From positions 1 through 30,857 of IMG/VR virus record IMGVR_UViG_3300005841_000071: DNA of 30,857 nucleotides; one strand, 5' to 3'. The DNA comes from a virus. The notes beneath the pieces are model-generated. The model was not told where the DNA came from. It worked only from the letters and a program-made list of their open reading frames with translations, and ran no database searches. A program made the position numbers and the translations under genes. Positions 1 to 6,473 of this stretch are shown here, one piece after another (position 1 is the stretch's first letter; each line of letters starts with the position of its first letter).

Positions 1-32
1 AAATTTAACCAGTCGGAGCGCTGGTGTCCAGC

Positions 33-305
33 TTACTCGAAACTGGGGTTCTCGTAGCGTCCTTCCGCAAGCTGGCGCGCGACTCGGATGCGCGTAGCAA
101 GCACAACGTCGCGAGCAACGTTAGCCCAGTTCACCGAGCCTGCACCCATGATCTCAGCCAGAACGCCTTCTGTACCTAGACTGCTAAGGTAGCTGGTGAG
201 TCGCTCCTCGGGCCAATAGGACATGCACAAAGCAATGTCCTCGTGACTCGAATCCTTGTTCTCCCAGGTCGCAGCTTGCTCTTGTTCGGTTGCGAAAATT
301 TTCAT
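33..305 (-). CDS. hypothetical protein, 90 aa
   Basis: I do not recognise this protein. It is small, soluble and mostly helical in appearance, with an acidic N-terminal half and no Cys motif, signal peptide or membrane segment. Its ATG shares an ATGA overlap with the stop of the upstream methyltransferase gene, so it is probably translationally coupled to it and belongs to the same early operon. The 32 bases left of its stop show no gene. Confidence 0.7.
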   Translation of the reverse strand: MKIFATEQEQAATWENKDSSHEDIALCMSYWPEERLTSYLSSLGTEGVLAEIMGAGSVNWANVARDVVLATRIRVARQLAEGRYENPSFE

Positions 306-850
306 ATCTCATCTCCGTATTGTTGCCAGCCTGTGCGCTGGGTTCTTGCAAACAGTTCGACGTAGGGGCCTTTGCACATCGCCTCTACGGCGTTATAGAA
401 CTCGTCGGGTTTGGCCGAGTGACGGCCGCGTGGTGCAATGATGACAGAACGCGTGCTGTGAGAGTCGACATGGCCACGGCCTCGTCGACCAATCATGCAG
501 ACCTCGTGAGCTGCGCGCACATAATGACCGTTGCCAAAAGCAAGGAGAGCTTCAGGAAGTTCTCCTTCACGCTCGACGGGCTCGAACTCTTTCGTGGTCT
601 TGACCCACACGAGCTCCGTCTTGTACGTGTATCCCCACTTCTTCATGACGTCGAAGGCGATCTGAGGACGCGAGGCGAGACGCCACAGGAAGAGCAGCGA
701 ATCGTCTGCCATGATGGGCAACTGAAAGTTGAGGATATCCTCGTCTTTCATAAGGTCGTAATGCTTCTTCGCCGCTGTCGTTTTGAACGCCTGCCCGATC
801 ATCCAAGGCGGGTCAGCGACGAGCACGCGAGGAAGCTTAGAGGTGCTCAT
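302..850 (-). CDS. MT-A70-family adenine N6-methyltransferase
   Basis: This is a predicted SAM-dependent methyltransferase that adds a methyl group to the N6 amino group of adenine in DNA. The catalytic DPPW motif lies at residues 13-16, a GNGHYVR...E segment follows mid-protein, and the C-terminus has the family ending ELFAR...GW. The length of about 182 aa is normal for phage MT-A70 orphans. I chose the ATG at 850 because it overlaps the upstream gene by only 14 bases; an in-frame ATG at 889 would add 13 residues. No restriction partner is adjacent. In a phage predicted to replace adenine by 2-aminoadenine, its true substrate (A or Z, both with an N6 amino group) is an open question. Confidence 0.85.
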   Translation of the reverse strand: MSTSKLPRVLVADPPWMIGQAFKTTAAKKHYDLMKDEDILNFQLPIMADDSLLFLWRLASRPQIAFDVMKKWGYTYKTELVWVKTTKEFEPVEREGELPEALLAFGNGHYVRAAHEVCMIGRRGRGHVDSHSTRSVIIAPRGRHSAKPDEFYNAVEAMCKGPYVELFARTQRTGWQQYGDEI

Positions 851-1172
851 TTTGTCGCTCGAGACGCCACTCGCTCCCGTCGTTACCATAGACCTCGAGG
901 CATTCCTTCTCGCGATACTCGACTCGGTTCATGTAGCTGCCTCGATCGGCGTACGAGTTGGAATTGTAGCCCATAATACGACCGTCAGCCACAGCCGCAG
1001 TGAACCGCACGGCCATATCGTTCGCTGCTTCTTGGCGCTGAGCCTCTACTTCGTGCTGCTTGGCGATGGCGAGCTGGGTCTGCACTTTCGATAGCTCTCG
1101 CTGTAGCTCTTGCTCTCGTGCTGTGAGCTCCTCGACAGTCGGGCCGGCGAAAAGATTGGTGGGTATACTCAT
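837..1172 (-). CDS. hypothetical coiled-coil protein, 111 aa
   Basis: The function is not recognised. Residues about 14-50 form a charged, Glu/Gln-rich helix with heptad character, likely a coiled coil, followed by a short polar C-terminal region. The start overlaps the preceding gene's stop by ATGA at 1169-1172. It sits between a DatZ-side gene and the MT-A70 gene in a tightly packed operon; nothing in it indicates catalysis. Confidence 0.65.
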   Translation of the reverse strand: MSIPTNLFAGPTVEELTAREQELQRELSKVQTQLAIAKQHEVEAQRQEAANDMAVRFTAAVADGRIMGYNSNSYADRGSYMNRVEYREKECLEVYGNDGSEWRLERQNEHL

Positions 1173-1456
1173 AGGTCGTCCTCGTCGTAAACTCGGTTGG
1201 TGTCTTTACGCGCACGCAGCAGAGCGTCCACCAACGGATCACCAGCCAGCGCATCGATCTTGTTGTGGACAGCGTTCCACAGCTTGCTGTTAGCTTCTTG
1301 CCTGTCGTTGCGTGCGTCTTGCAGCATGGGCTTTAGCTCCTCGGCTTGCGTTAGCAGAGCGTTGCGTTGCTCGCAGAGAAGCTCTGCCTTGCGGTCTGCC
1401 TTTGCAACCTCGAGAGCTAGAGCCTGCAGCTCGTCATCCACGAACAGCTTGCTCAC
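1169..1456 (-). CDS. hypothetical helical protein, 95 aa
   Basis: This is an unrecognised protein, highly charged and predicted helical through residues 8-60, with an acidic C-terminus (DEDDL). It is coupled to the DatZ-like gene by an ATGA overlap at 1453-1456, and to the next gene in the same way. Its placement directly behind the HD phosphohydrolase could mean a partner role, but there is no direct evidence. Confidence 0.65.
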   Translation of the reverse strand: MSKLFVDDELQALALEVAKADRKAELLCEQRNALLTQAEELKPMLQDARNDRQEANSKLWNAVHNKIDALAGDPLVDALLRARKDTNRVYDEDDL

Positions 1457-2040
1457 CGCGACACCTTGTTAATGCGCGCGTAACGCGAGAGGAACTCGAA
1501 CTCTGCCTGCTGGGGGGCCCAGGGCACGATGGTAAAAGGCAGCGGTTTGGGCATACGCGGCTTGACTTGTTCCCAGTATTCGGTTTGCGTGAACTTGGTC
1601 ATGAGGTCGCGGAACTCGGTGGACAGCGACACCACGTCGGCCTGTTTCACTGCCTCTGGCTCGTTGTCTGGGCTGAGCTTGAACTTAGCGACGATGGCGG
1701 CCATCGCCTGCTTTTCGATCGCGTGGTAGCCCTTGAACGCAGGCGAATACTTGAGCGGTCGGGACACGTCGTTTAGGTACGCCTCGGAAGCATCATGCAG
1801 CAGGCCCCACAGCTTGAGCTCGTCGGGAAGCTGATCCGAGACGATGCAGCTGTGTTGTGCGACTGAGAACGCAAACTCGCCGTCCGTGTGACCGGTGAAG
1901 CGAGCAATGCGAGAGAGCGCATGCGCGATATCGGAGATGTCGATGTCCTCAGGCCAGAGGTTCAGAGGATCGACGTTCCGGCCAGAAAAAGTCGGAATCT
2001 TGGAGACACCTTTCACGGTGCCAGCGGTTTCGAAGTTCAT
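1453..2040 (-). CDS. datZ: DatZ-like HD-domain dATP triphosphohydrolase
   Basis: This is an HD-superfamily (YfbR-like) phosphohydrolase of 195 aa. The metal ligands are visible: His63 in VAQHS, His82-Asp83 in LLHDASE, nearby Glu86, and Asp135 in KQAD. The N-terminal DIAHALSR..RFTGH segment is typical of the YfbR/DatZ group. In Z-genome phages DatZ removes dATP from the pool (dATP to deoxyadenosine plus triphosphate) so that dZTP is used instead. YfbR-like phage proteins also include general dNMP 5'-nucleotidases, so the fold alone does not prove dATP specificity. The purZ-like gene 600 bases upstream on the same operon makes DatZ the best reading. The start is coupled by ATGA to the upstream gene. 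Confidence 0.8.
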   Translation of the reverse strand: MNFETAGTVKGVSKIPTFSGRNVDPLNLWPEDIDISDIAHALSRIARFTGHTDGEFAFSVAQHSCIVSDQLPDELKLWGLLHDASEAYLNDVSRPLKYSPAFKGYHAIEKQAMAAIVAKFKLSPDNEPEAVKQADVVSLSTEFRDLMTKFTQTEYWEQVKPRMPKPLPFTIVPWAPQQAEFEFLSRYARINKVSR

Positions 2041-2258
2041 TCGCTGATCCTCACTACAACGCAGTAATCCTTACCGATGATCTTACGCAACTGGTGCGCG
2101 ATCGACTTCTGGCGGAATCTCAGCCTGTCGAAACGAGGCGAGTCAACCACCACGTCTTCTAGCTTTTCTGCTCTCTCGAGGTCTTTGGCACCGAGCCAGT
2201 AGTTCATGTCGTCGGTGCCGTCGAGCTCTGCAATGTCTTTGTATCGGATGGCGTACAT
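2037..2258 (-). CDS. hypothetical protein, 73 aa
   Basis: The protein is not recognised. It is a small alpha/beta-looking protein with a basic centre (residues about 42-62, rich in Arg and Lys) and a hydrophobic beta-like end (CVVVRI). It has no Cys pairs or membrane segment. The stop overlaps the datZ-like start by ATGA, so the two are probably coupled. The start is three bases after the upstream acidic protein's stop. Confidence 0.65.
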   Translation of the reverse strand: MYAIRYKDIAELDGTDDMNYWLGAKDLERAEKLEDVVVDSPRFDRLRFRQKSIAHQLRKIIGKDYCVVVRISE

Positions 2259-2261
2259 ACT

Positions 2262-2390
2262 CTAATCCTCGTCGTAGTCGGGCTCGTCGCCCCACTCGTC
2301 ATCGTAGTCGTCGGTGTCGTCATCGTCGTAGAAGTCGTCGTCGAAGCCGTCGCCGCCGTAATCCCCGTCGCCAGGTCCCATGGCTACCAT
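2262..2390 (-). CDS. very acidic 42-aa protein
   Basis: This tiny protein contains 18 Asp and 3 Glu in 42 residues, concentrated in a C-terminal run broken by Tyr, Phe and Trp. No fold is recognised. The density of acid plus aromatics resembles phage DNA-mimic or inhibitor proteins, but this is inference from composition only. The start at 2390 overlaps the preceding gene's stop by 7 bases; an in-frame ATG at 2381 is the alternative. A longer version reaching further upstream would run through two better-supported small genes and is unlikely. Confidence 0.55.
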   Translation of the reverse strand: MVAMGPGDGDYGGDGFDDDFYDDDDTDDYDDEWGDEPDYDED

Positions 2391-2503
2391 CCTGTCACCG
2401 CCTGAAAGAGCGTCTTTGTGATCCACAGCCCGAGCAGTCCGCCCGTGAAGAGCAGCCACGCCAAAAAGATGCCCGTGATTATGTTACCGATTAGCTTGCC
2501 CAT
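2384..2503 (-). CDS. small single-span membrane protein, 39 aa
   Basis: The 39-residue product has one strong hydrophobic segment from residue 5 to about 33, rich in Ile, Leu, Phe, Gly and Trp, so it is a predicted membrane micro-protein. A perfect AGGAGG ribosome binding site lies six bases before the ATG, one of the best in the window, which is why I call it despite its size. It overlaps its upstream neighbour by 20 bases and its downstream neighbour by 7. The function is unknown. Confidence 0.65.
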   Translation of the reverse strand: MGKLIGNIITGIFLAWLLFTGGLLGLWITKTLFQAVTGW

Positions 2504-2651
2504 TGGCTTCCTCCTGTCGCTTCTCGTTGCCTGCGAGCTTGGCCAACAGTCTCTCCCTGTGGCACCGTTCGCACAACACAGGGTCTTGTACGTAGCGCTG
2601 CTTGCCAGGTCCGCCGCAGTCTTCGCACATCGTACCGGTCGTAAACCACAT
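2484..2651 (-). CDS. small zinc-ribbon-like protein, 55 aa
   Basis: The protein has two CxxC knuckles, Cys9-Glu-Asp-Cys12 and Cys27-Glu-Arg-Cys30, followed by a basic helix. This pattern predicts one structural zinc and possibly nucleic-acid or protein binding. Its ATG overlaps the purZ-like stop as TGATG, so it is very likely translated by coupling to purZ. It is not a recognised member of the Z pathway. Confidence 0.65.
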   Translation of the reverse strand: MWFTTGTMCEDCGGPGKQRYVQDPVLCERCHRERLLAKLAGNEKRQEEANGQANR

Positions 2652-3769
2652 CACACGTACTCCTCTCTGACGACCATGTCTTCATGATCTGCGCCTGTGC
2701 CGATGAGCGCCACGGGCAGCCCAGTCCTCGTCTCGATCTCGTCTACGAATTCGCGCGTGTTGCGCGTCAGCTTGTCGAAGTCTCGCTTACCGTTGTCGCT
2801 CCAATCGATGTACTGGGCGAAGTTGAGGCACAGCTTGGTCGCGCCGTTCGTGCGCACAGCGTCCTCGAGGTTCTGCCACGAGAACGTTGCTACTCGACGT
2901 ATCCGCTTGGTGACGGTAGTTCGTTCACGCTCGGCGAGTTTGATGGTCTCATCGTAGGGCATTCCAGCTCTTGCCGCCACTTCTGCCCATGTGATTTCCT
3001 GGCTGTCGGGATAGAAGTCGCCAGAGCTACCCTGGGCGATGTTTCCGACACGGATTGGATAGCTCCTGATATTGAGCCAGACGTCGCCGAGTCTCTGAGG
3101 TGCCACGCCAAGATAATCCAGAGCGGCAGCGGTAGTGCAATTGCGGCTAGTACACTGAGGATAGTGCGAGCCGTGGTCGATAGAGAGCGCATATCCTTGT
3201 GATCCCTCGTGCAAGATGTCGTCGTAGCTGAGAATGTCGTGGATGGCGTCACGGAACTTCTGGGCTTGCAGGATATGAACGCCCTCCAGAGCGAGAAACG
3301 CATCGCTGTACTGGGCAGCAACAGGAGCGTTCTGCTTGCGGAGGATCTTGTCGGTCATCGCTGCAGCCGTGCCCTGCATGGTGCTGGCGATGTGCGCTGT
3401 GCTTTCGGCCCCTTCCCTCTCACGCGCCGCATGCTCGTCGGTGAGGACACACGCTCTTTCGTGGATGTAGATGGGAGGCTTGCCGCACTCCTTCCATTCC
3501 TTCGTGAGCTGTGACCAGGTGAAGCCTGAACCAGGAGTGAGGAAGAACGCGCAATCCCAGGCTTCGCAGTCGCGCCACAGCATCGCCGCCGTGGGAATGG
3601 CCTTGGCTACGAACTTGAAACCGTTACGGAGCGCCGTATGGCCGGCGTTCGGGAAGTTGGCTGACGAAACACCAGCGTAGCCCTTATGATCGGCGAGCCA
3701 GGTAGACAGCTTGCCCTTGCCAGAAGAGCCGTACGCCGCATCGAGAACAACGTCAACATGACCGCGCAT
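2651..3769 (-). CDS. purZ: PurZ-like N6-succino-2-amino-2'-deoxyadenylate synthase
   Basis: This is an adenylosuccinate-synthetase-fold enzyme of 372 aa, predicted to join dGMP and aspartate to give dSMP, the committed step to 2-aminoadenine (Z). The P-loop YGSSGKGK (residues 13-20) has Ser15 where PurA has its catalytic Asp, the replacement described for PurZ. The remaining motifs are intact: NAGHT (41-45, catalytic His44), EGSQG (188-192), TSRNCT (207-212), YPIRVG (237-242) and TVTKRIRR (285-292). At the PurA guanine-specificity site (TKLD) the sequence reads LNFAQ (315-319), lacking the Asp, which fits ATP rather than GTP as phosphate donor. At 372 aa it is shorter than bacterial PurA (about 430), as phage PurZ is. 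The ATG at 3769 follows GGAGG by seven bases; an upstream TTG at 3775 is less likely. PurZ0 is the alternative identity. Confidence 0.93.
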   Translation of the reverse strand: MRGHVDVVLDAAYGSSGKGKLSTWLADHKGYAGVSSANFPNAGHTALRNGFKFVAKAIPTAAMLWRDCEAWDCAFFLTPGSGFTWSQLTKEWKECGKPPIYIHERACVLTDEHAAREREGAESTAHIASTMQGTAAAMTDKILRKQNAPVAAQYSDAFLALEGVHILQAQKFRDAIHDILSYDDILHEGSQGYALSIDHGSHYPQCTSRNCTTAAALDYLGVAPQRLGDVWLNIRSYPIRVGNIAQGSSGDFYPDSQEITWAEVAARAGMPYDETIKLAERERTTVTKRIRRVATFSWQNLEDAVRTNGATKLCLNFAQYIDWSDNGKRDFDKLTRNTREFVDEIETRTGLPVALIGTGADHEDMVVREEYV

Positions 3770-3771
3770 GA

Positions 3772-4065
3772 TCAATCCTCCGCGTAGAGCGATCGTTCGA
3801 GCTCGTACACGGCCGCGCGCATGGCGTTTTTCGCCTCTGCGAGCTCACGTTTCGAGTCGTTGTAGATCACTTCGTCACAGTTAAAGCGCTTTTGCACTTC
3901 TGTCAACACTTCGCGCGCCTGGCGCACTTCTTCCATCGCCTCGTCCACCGGCTTGCGGATCGGGATGAGCTCGCCCATGTTCTTGGGGCTGACCTGAGCC
4001 GGCTCTTCCAAATCCATTGTGTAGCCGATGAGCGTTTTGCCATCCGGCCCGTAGATCTCTGCCAT
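3772..4065 (-). CDS. hypothetical protein, 97 aa
   Basis: The protein is not recognised. The N-terminus (IYGPDGKTLIGYTMD) looks like a small beta hairpin, and residues 40-95 are a long charged helix likely to form a coiled coil. It lies directly upstream of purZ: its last codons carry the GGAGG that serves the purZ ATG, so purZ translation should depend on this gene being translated through. The start shares TAATG with the upstream stop. Confidence 0.65.
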   Translation of the reverse strand: MAEIYGPDGKTLIGYTMDLEEPAQVSPKNMGELIPIRKPVDEAMEEVRQAREVLTEVQKRFNCDEVIYNDSKRELAEAKNAMRAAVYELERSLYAED

Positions 4066-4256
4066 TACAGGTACTCCGTTTGTAGCAGCGCACCAAGCGC
4101 TCGTTCTGCTTCTTGCACTTCGAGGTCGAGCGTCACGCGCTGCACGAGGAATTCCCGCACCTCGGTCCGCTTCTCGTAGGGAGTGACTTTGTACATCATG
4201 CTGTTCTCGACGATGGTTTGTGCACGATCGCGAGGGAGGGGACCAGGCCAGTTCAT
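4065..4256 (-). CDS. hypothetical protein, 63 aa
   Basis: The protein is unrecognised. It has a short Pro-rich N-terminus and then an amphipathic helix rich in Glu, Arg and Leu (residues 28-60). I chose the ATG at 4256 because it makes an ATGA overlap with the preceding membrane protein gene; an in-frame start at 4283 would intrude further into that gene. There are no catalytic motifs. Confidence 0.6.
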   Translation of the reverse strand: MNWPGPLPRDRAQTIVENSMMYKVTPYEKRTEVREFLVQRVTLDLEVQEAERALGALLQTEYL

Positions 4257-4378
4257 CGATCGTAGGGTCGCCCCTTCAACCACGACGAGAACTCGATGTA
4301 GAGCATGTGGCCGACAGCGAGCAACAGTACGGGCATCGCTGCGACTTTGTAGAGACGGACGACGTTCTTAGTTTTCAC
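4253..4378 (-). CDS. small membrane protein, 41 aa
   Basis: A GTG start at 4378 gives a basic N-terminus (KTKNVVRLYK) followed by one hydrophobic span at residues 12-31 and a short basic tail, the layout of an N-in single-pass micro-protein. It overlaps the upstream gene by 11 bases and couples to the next by ATGA. The ribosome binding site is weak. The function is unknown. Confidence 0.5.
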   Translation of the reverse strand: MKTKNVVRLYKVAAMPVLLLAVGHMLYIEFSSWLKGRPYDR

Positions 4379-4592
4379 GGGCCAGGTCCAACAGGTTCTC
4401 GACTGGATAGTGTATCTCGCCGATGTACAACACACCTGGGAATCCCCAAGACTGGTAGCCATCATCGGCTAGGGCAAGGCACGTGTAGCGCCACGCTCCG
4501 CACACGCACACCTCTTTGGTGCGGATGCGATTATCGTTCTCATGACGCCAATCTTCTTCCCAGTAATGAATGAGGAAATCGGAGTCGTTCAT
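4368..4592 (-). CDS. hypothetical protein with Cys cluster, 74 aa
   Basis: This is a small acidic, aromatic-rich protein with Cys29-Val-Cys31 and Cys38, which may bind a metal, followed by a beta-rich segment (SWGFPGVLYIGEI). The family is not recognised. The start makes an ATGA overlap with the preceding PPC-motif gene. Confidence 0.6.
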   Translation of the reverse strand: MNDSDFLIHYWEEDWRHENDNRIRTKEVCVCGAWRYTCLALADDGYQSWGFPGVLYIGEIHYPVENLLDLAREN

Positions 4593-5158
4593 CGTTTTGC
4601 GTCCCTCGCCATTTCAATCAGCCACTCAGCAAATGCGAGAGGCGTTCTGTTTCGTTGAGCCTTGCTACAGACCTTGATGCCAGGTGGTACAGGGCCTCTG
4701 GGCGCAGTGCGCGAGCCTGAGCACCAGTGTGTTGGAGTTCCGCCAAAACGGCACGTGCGATCCACGAGGTTTTTATCCACTCGGACAAAGTAGAGCCACG
4801 TGGTTTTTCTTGCGACGTGTCCCCACGCGCATTGATCGACGACGATAGAGAAACCATACGCATCGTGTTCTCCAGGACGAGGCAAGCCGGCTGCATCCCA
4901 GAGCTTGGAATTAGCCGGCTGCTCGAGCACGCCACCGTTTTTCCTCACCTGCTCCACGGCCAGCAAGCCCAGCTCTGCTTCCTCTGGCTTCTTGTGGAGG
5001 TGCTTCAGTCGCGACCATGGGCCGCACGGCGGATGCGCAACAACAGGCTTGCCGCCTTGGTACGTGCGAGCGTCGCGCTTCTCGTCGTACCACTCTCTCA
5101 CCAGCTTAGGGTACGGGCCCCGTGGCTCGACGTAGAGAGCCACGACATCTTCTGTCAC
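4589..5158 (-). CDS. PPC-motif protein of methyltransferase-like phage family
   Basis: The 189-aa protein matches, from memory, a widespread uncharacterised phage/actinobacterial family with the layout ALYVEPRGPYP..VREWYDEKRDARTY.G..PVVAHPPC. The Pro-Pro-Cys at residues 43-45 followed by Trp-Ser resembles motif IV (PC) of cytosine C5 methyltransferases and lies after a beta strand, as it would in a Rossmann fold. However, there is no clear SAM-binding FxGxG motif at the N-terminus. Later segments (GGVLEQPANSKLW, GHVARKTTWLYF) are family hallmarks. It may act on DNA or nucleotides, but the reaction is unknown. The GTG start at 5158 overlaps the upstream stop as GTGA and follows GAGG by seven bases, so I prefer it to a longer ATG start at 5254. 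Confidence 0.65.
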   Translation of the reverse strand: MTEDVVALYVEPRGPYPKLVREWYDEKRDARTYQGGKPVVAHPPCGPWSRLKHLHKKPEEAELGLLAVEQVRKNGGVLEQPANSKLWDAAGLPRPGEHDAYGFSIVVDQCAWGHVARKTTWLYFVRVDKNLVDRTCRFGGTPTHWCSGSRTAPRGPVPPGIKVCSKAQRNRTPLAFAEWLIEMARDAKR

Positions 5159-5340
5159 TCGAAGACCTCGTCCTGGCACTTTTGACAGAGACGCGAGATG
5201 CTGTACTCTTTGCGCGAGAGCTCGTCGCGGAAGTTGAGATCGGGTGTCTTGCACCCAGCACAGCTAGCGCACGTCTCACCGTAGGCTGCTTCTCGCACGA
5301 TCTCGAGAAAGTCGACCAGCGCTTTGGGCTTAGTCGACAT
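5155..5340 (-). CDS. small zinc-ribbon-like protein, 61 aa
   Basis: Cys pairs occur in a CASCAGC segment (residues about 24-30) and in CQKC near the C-terminus, predicting a zinc ribbon. An N-terminal helix precedes them. The ATG at 5340 overlaps the upstream nucleotidyltransferase gene by 11 bases; the longer in-frame start at 5409 would lie deep in that gene and is unlikely. The function is unknown. Confidence 0.6.
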   Translation of the reverse strand: MSTKPKALVDFLEIVREAAYGETCASCAGCKTPDLNFRDELSRKEYSISRLCQKCQDEVFE

Positions 5341-5953
5341 AGAACACCTGTTGCTCGGACAGGTCAGCCTTCTGAATCTCGCGAGCGATCGTGAGCAGAC
5401 CACCAGCACAGATGGTGAAGCCCTTCTGTGTGTACTTCTGCAAACGACGCAGCGTCGACATGGGATGACTGACTGTGTGGCAGACGAGCTTGCGGTGGGC
5501 CAGGTCCTCGAAGAACCGCTTGTGATAGAAAAAATCGCCCTTGCGGTTGAAGGCAGCAGCAGCGATGGTGAAGTCGAAGCTGTCGACCGTCGCCTCTACC
5601 GTTGCGAAGGTGCGCTTGCACAGATCGATCTGCCCGAGATGCGTATCGACTTTGCAGACGAAATTGTTTTCGAGCACGATCTTCGACGTGCCTGTGTTGA
5701 CCGCATCCGTCACGCCTGGTTTTGTGATGCCGAGCACGAGCGGTTTGGCTTCCAGCCACTGACCCGCGTTGGAGAAGAAGAGGTCCCAATCGGTGTGGCA
5801 CTCGCCGGTCAAGCAGAGATCACGGATAGCACCGCCAGCGATGCAGCAGCTGATCCCGGGAAGCTCGTTGAAGATCGGCTTGCACTTCTCGAAGGCGTAC
5901 GATACCGCGGCCGGCTGTTGTCCAGGCTTGAGCACGAGGATGTCAGTTAGCAT
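5330..5953 (-). CDS. nucleotidyltransferase, CCA-adding/poly(A)-polymerase-like
   Basis: This 207-aa protein has the class II nucleotidyltransferase signature. GGAIRD lies at residues 40-45, DWD with Asp55 and Asp57 as likely metal ligands, and a third acidic strand at Asp110 (GQIDL). The SFDFTI segment is typical of the CCA-adding superfamily head domain. It is about half the length of a bacterial CCA enzyme and lacks a full neck/body/tail. It may therefore act on an RNA, protein or small substrate rather than on tRNA 3' ends. Phages carry such short enzymes with unknown roles. It sits between the MazG-like and PPC-motif genes and shares a TAATG junction with the MazG-like stop. Confidence 0.7.
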   Translation of the reverse strand: MLTDILVLKPGQQPAAVSYAFEKCKPIFNELPGISCCIAGGAIRDLCLTGECHTDWDLFFSNAGQWLEAKPLVLGITKPGVTDAVNTGTSKIVLENNFVCKVDTHLGQIDLCKRTFATVEATVDSFDFTIAAAAFNRKGDFFYHKRFFEDLAHRKLVCHTVSHPMSTLRRLQKYTQKGFTICAGGLLTIAREIQKADLSEQQVFYVD

Positions 5954-6441
5954 TAGATGTCCGAGCCTCCCCAGGTGTGAGTTACTTCGAAAGGCTGGCT
6001 GCAGCTGGCTACTTGGTCATGCAGAATCTGCGCAATTTGCGGAGGTTGCCAGCCTTCGGGCTTGAGCTGCTTGCCGTCTTCGCGTTTGGCGCCACCGCGC
6101 TTGTTCATGTTGGTACGATGAATTTCGTCCAGCACAGGCTCGGAGTTGATGCCGAAAGCCTGAAATGCTGACTCTACGACATACGCTGTATCGCCCAGCG
6201 CATCGGCAGCCTCGACAAGATCGACGGCTGGCTGGTCGTAGCCAATGCAGTCGGCCAGAATGTCTTTAATCTCATCGATCCAAGGTTGCTTGCCGTACAC
6301 GGCCTCGAGAAACTCGCAGAACTCCTCCGCGATGAGACGCACGGCCTTGTGCACCGCTTCCTCGTTGGGAACCATCGGGAACTCTGGGTTTTTGATCCCG
6401 AAAGCAGCGCAGAATTGCTTGAGCATTTGTCTGATGGTCAT
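5953..6441 (-). CDS. MazG-like nucleoside triphosphate pyrophosphohydrolase (MazZ candidate)
   Basis: This all-alpha NTP pyrophosphohydrolase of 162 aa has the metal-binding pattern ExxE (EEFCEFLEA, residues 39-47) and ExxD...D (EAADALGD, 77-84). The C-terminal segment (EIHRTNMNK..., then a KPxGWxPP stretch) is common in phage MazG/phosphoribosyl-ATP-pyrophosphohydrolase-like proteins. It would hydrolyse a dNTP to dNMP plus pyrophosphate. In the Z pathway MazZ supplies dGMP to PurZ from dGTP, so it is a candidate for that step. Generic MazG house-cleaning of other dNTPs is the alternative. A GGAGG site six bases before the ATG is strong. It lies 32 bases after the DNA polymerase gene. Confidence 0.75.
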   Translation of the reverse strand: MTIRQMLKQFCAAFGIKNPEFPMVPNEEAVHKAVRLIAEEFCEFLEAVYGKQPWIDEIKDILADCIGYDQPAVDLVEAADALGDTAYVVESAFQAFGINSEPVLDEIHRTNMNKRGGAKREDGKQLKPEGWQPPQIAQILHDQVASCSQPFEVTHTWGGSDI

Positions 6442-6473
6442 CGCGAGCCTCCGTTGAACAGTTTAGGGACGCG

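Noticed and set aside
290-976. Plus-strand open frame of 228 aa opposite the methyltransferase region
   Set aside because: It lies antisense to MT-A70 and its neighbours, which have motif support; its sequence is Cys/Arg/Leu-rich with no recognisable motif.
2491-2685. 64-aa open frame covering the 2484-2651 region
   Set aside because: A different frame with CxxC pairs and TGATG coupling to purZ is more convincing.
2651-3769. Ordinary host-like PurA
   Set aside because: The catalytic Asp is replaced by Ser, the length is short and the guanine-recognition Asp is missing; the match is to the PurZ type.
5324-5950. Plus-strand 208-aa open frame
   Set aside because: It is exactly antisense to the nucleotidyltransferase, which has the GG..RD and DxD motifs, and shows no protein-like features of its own.
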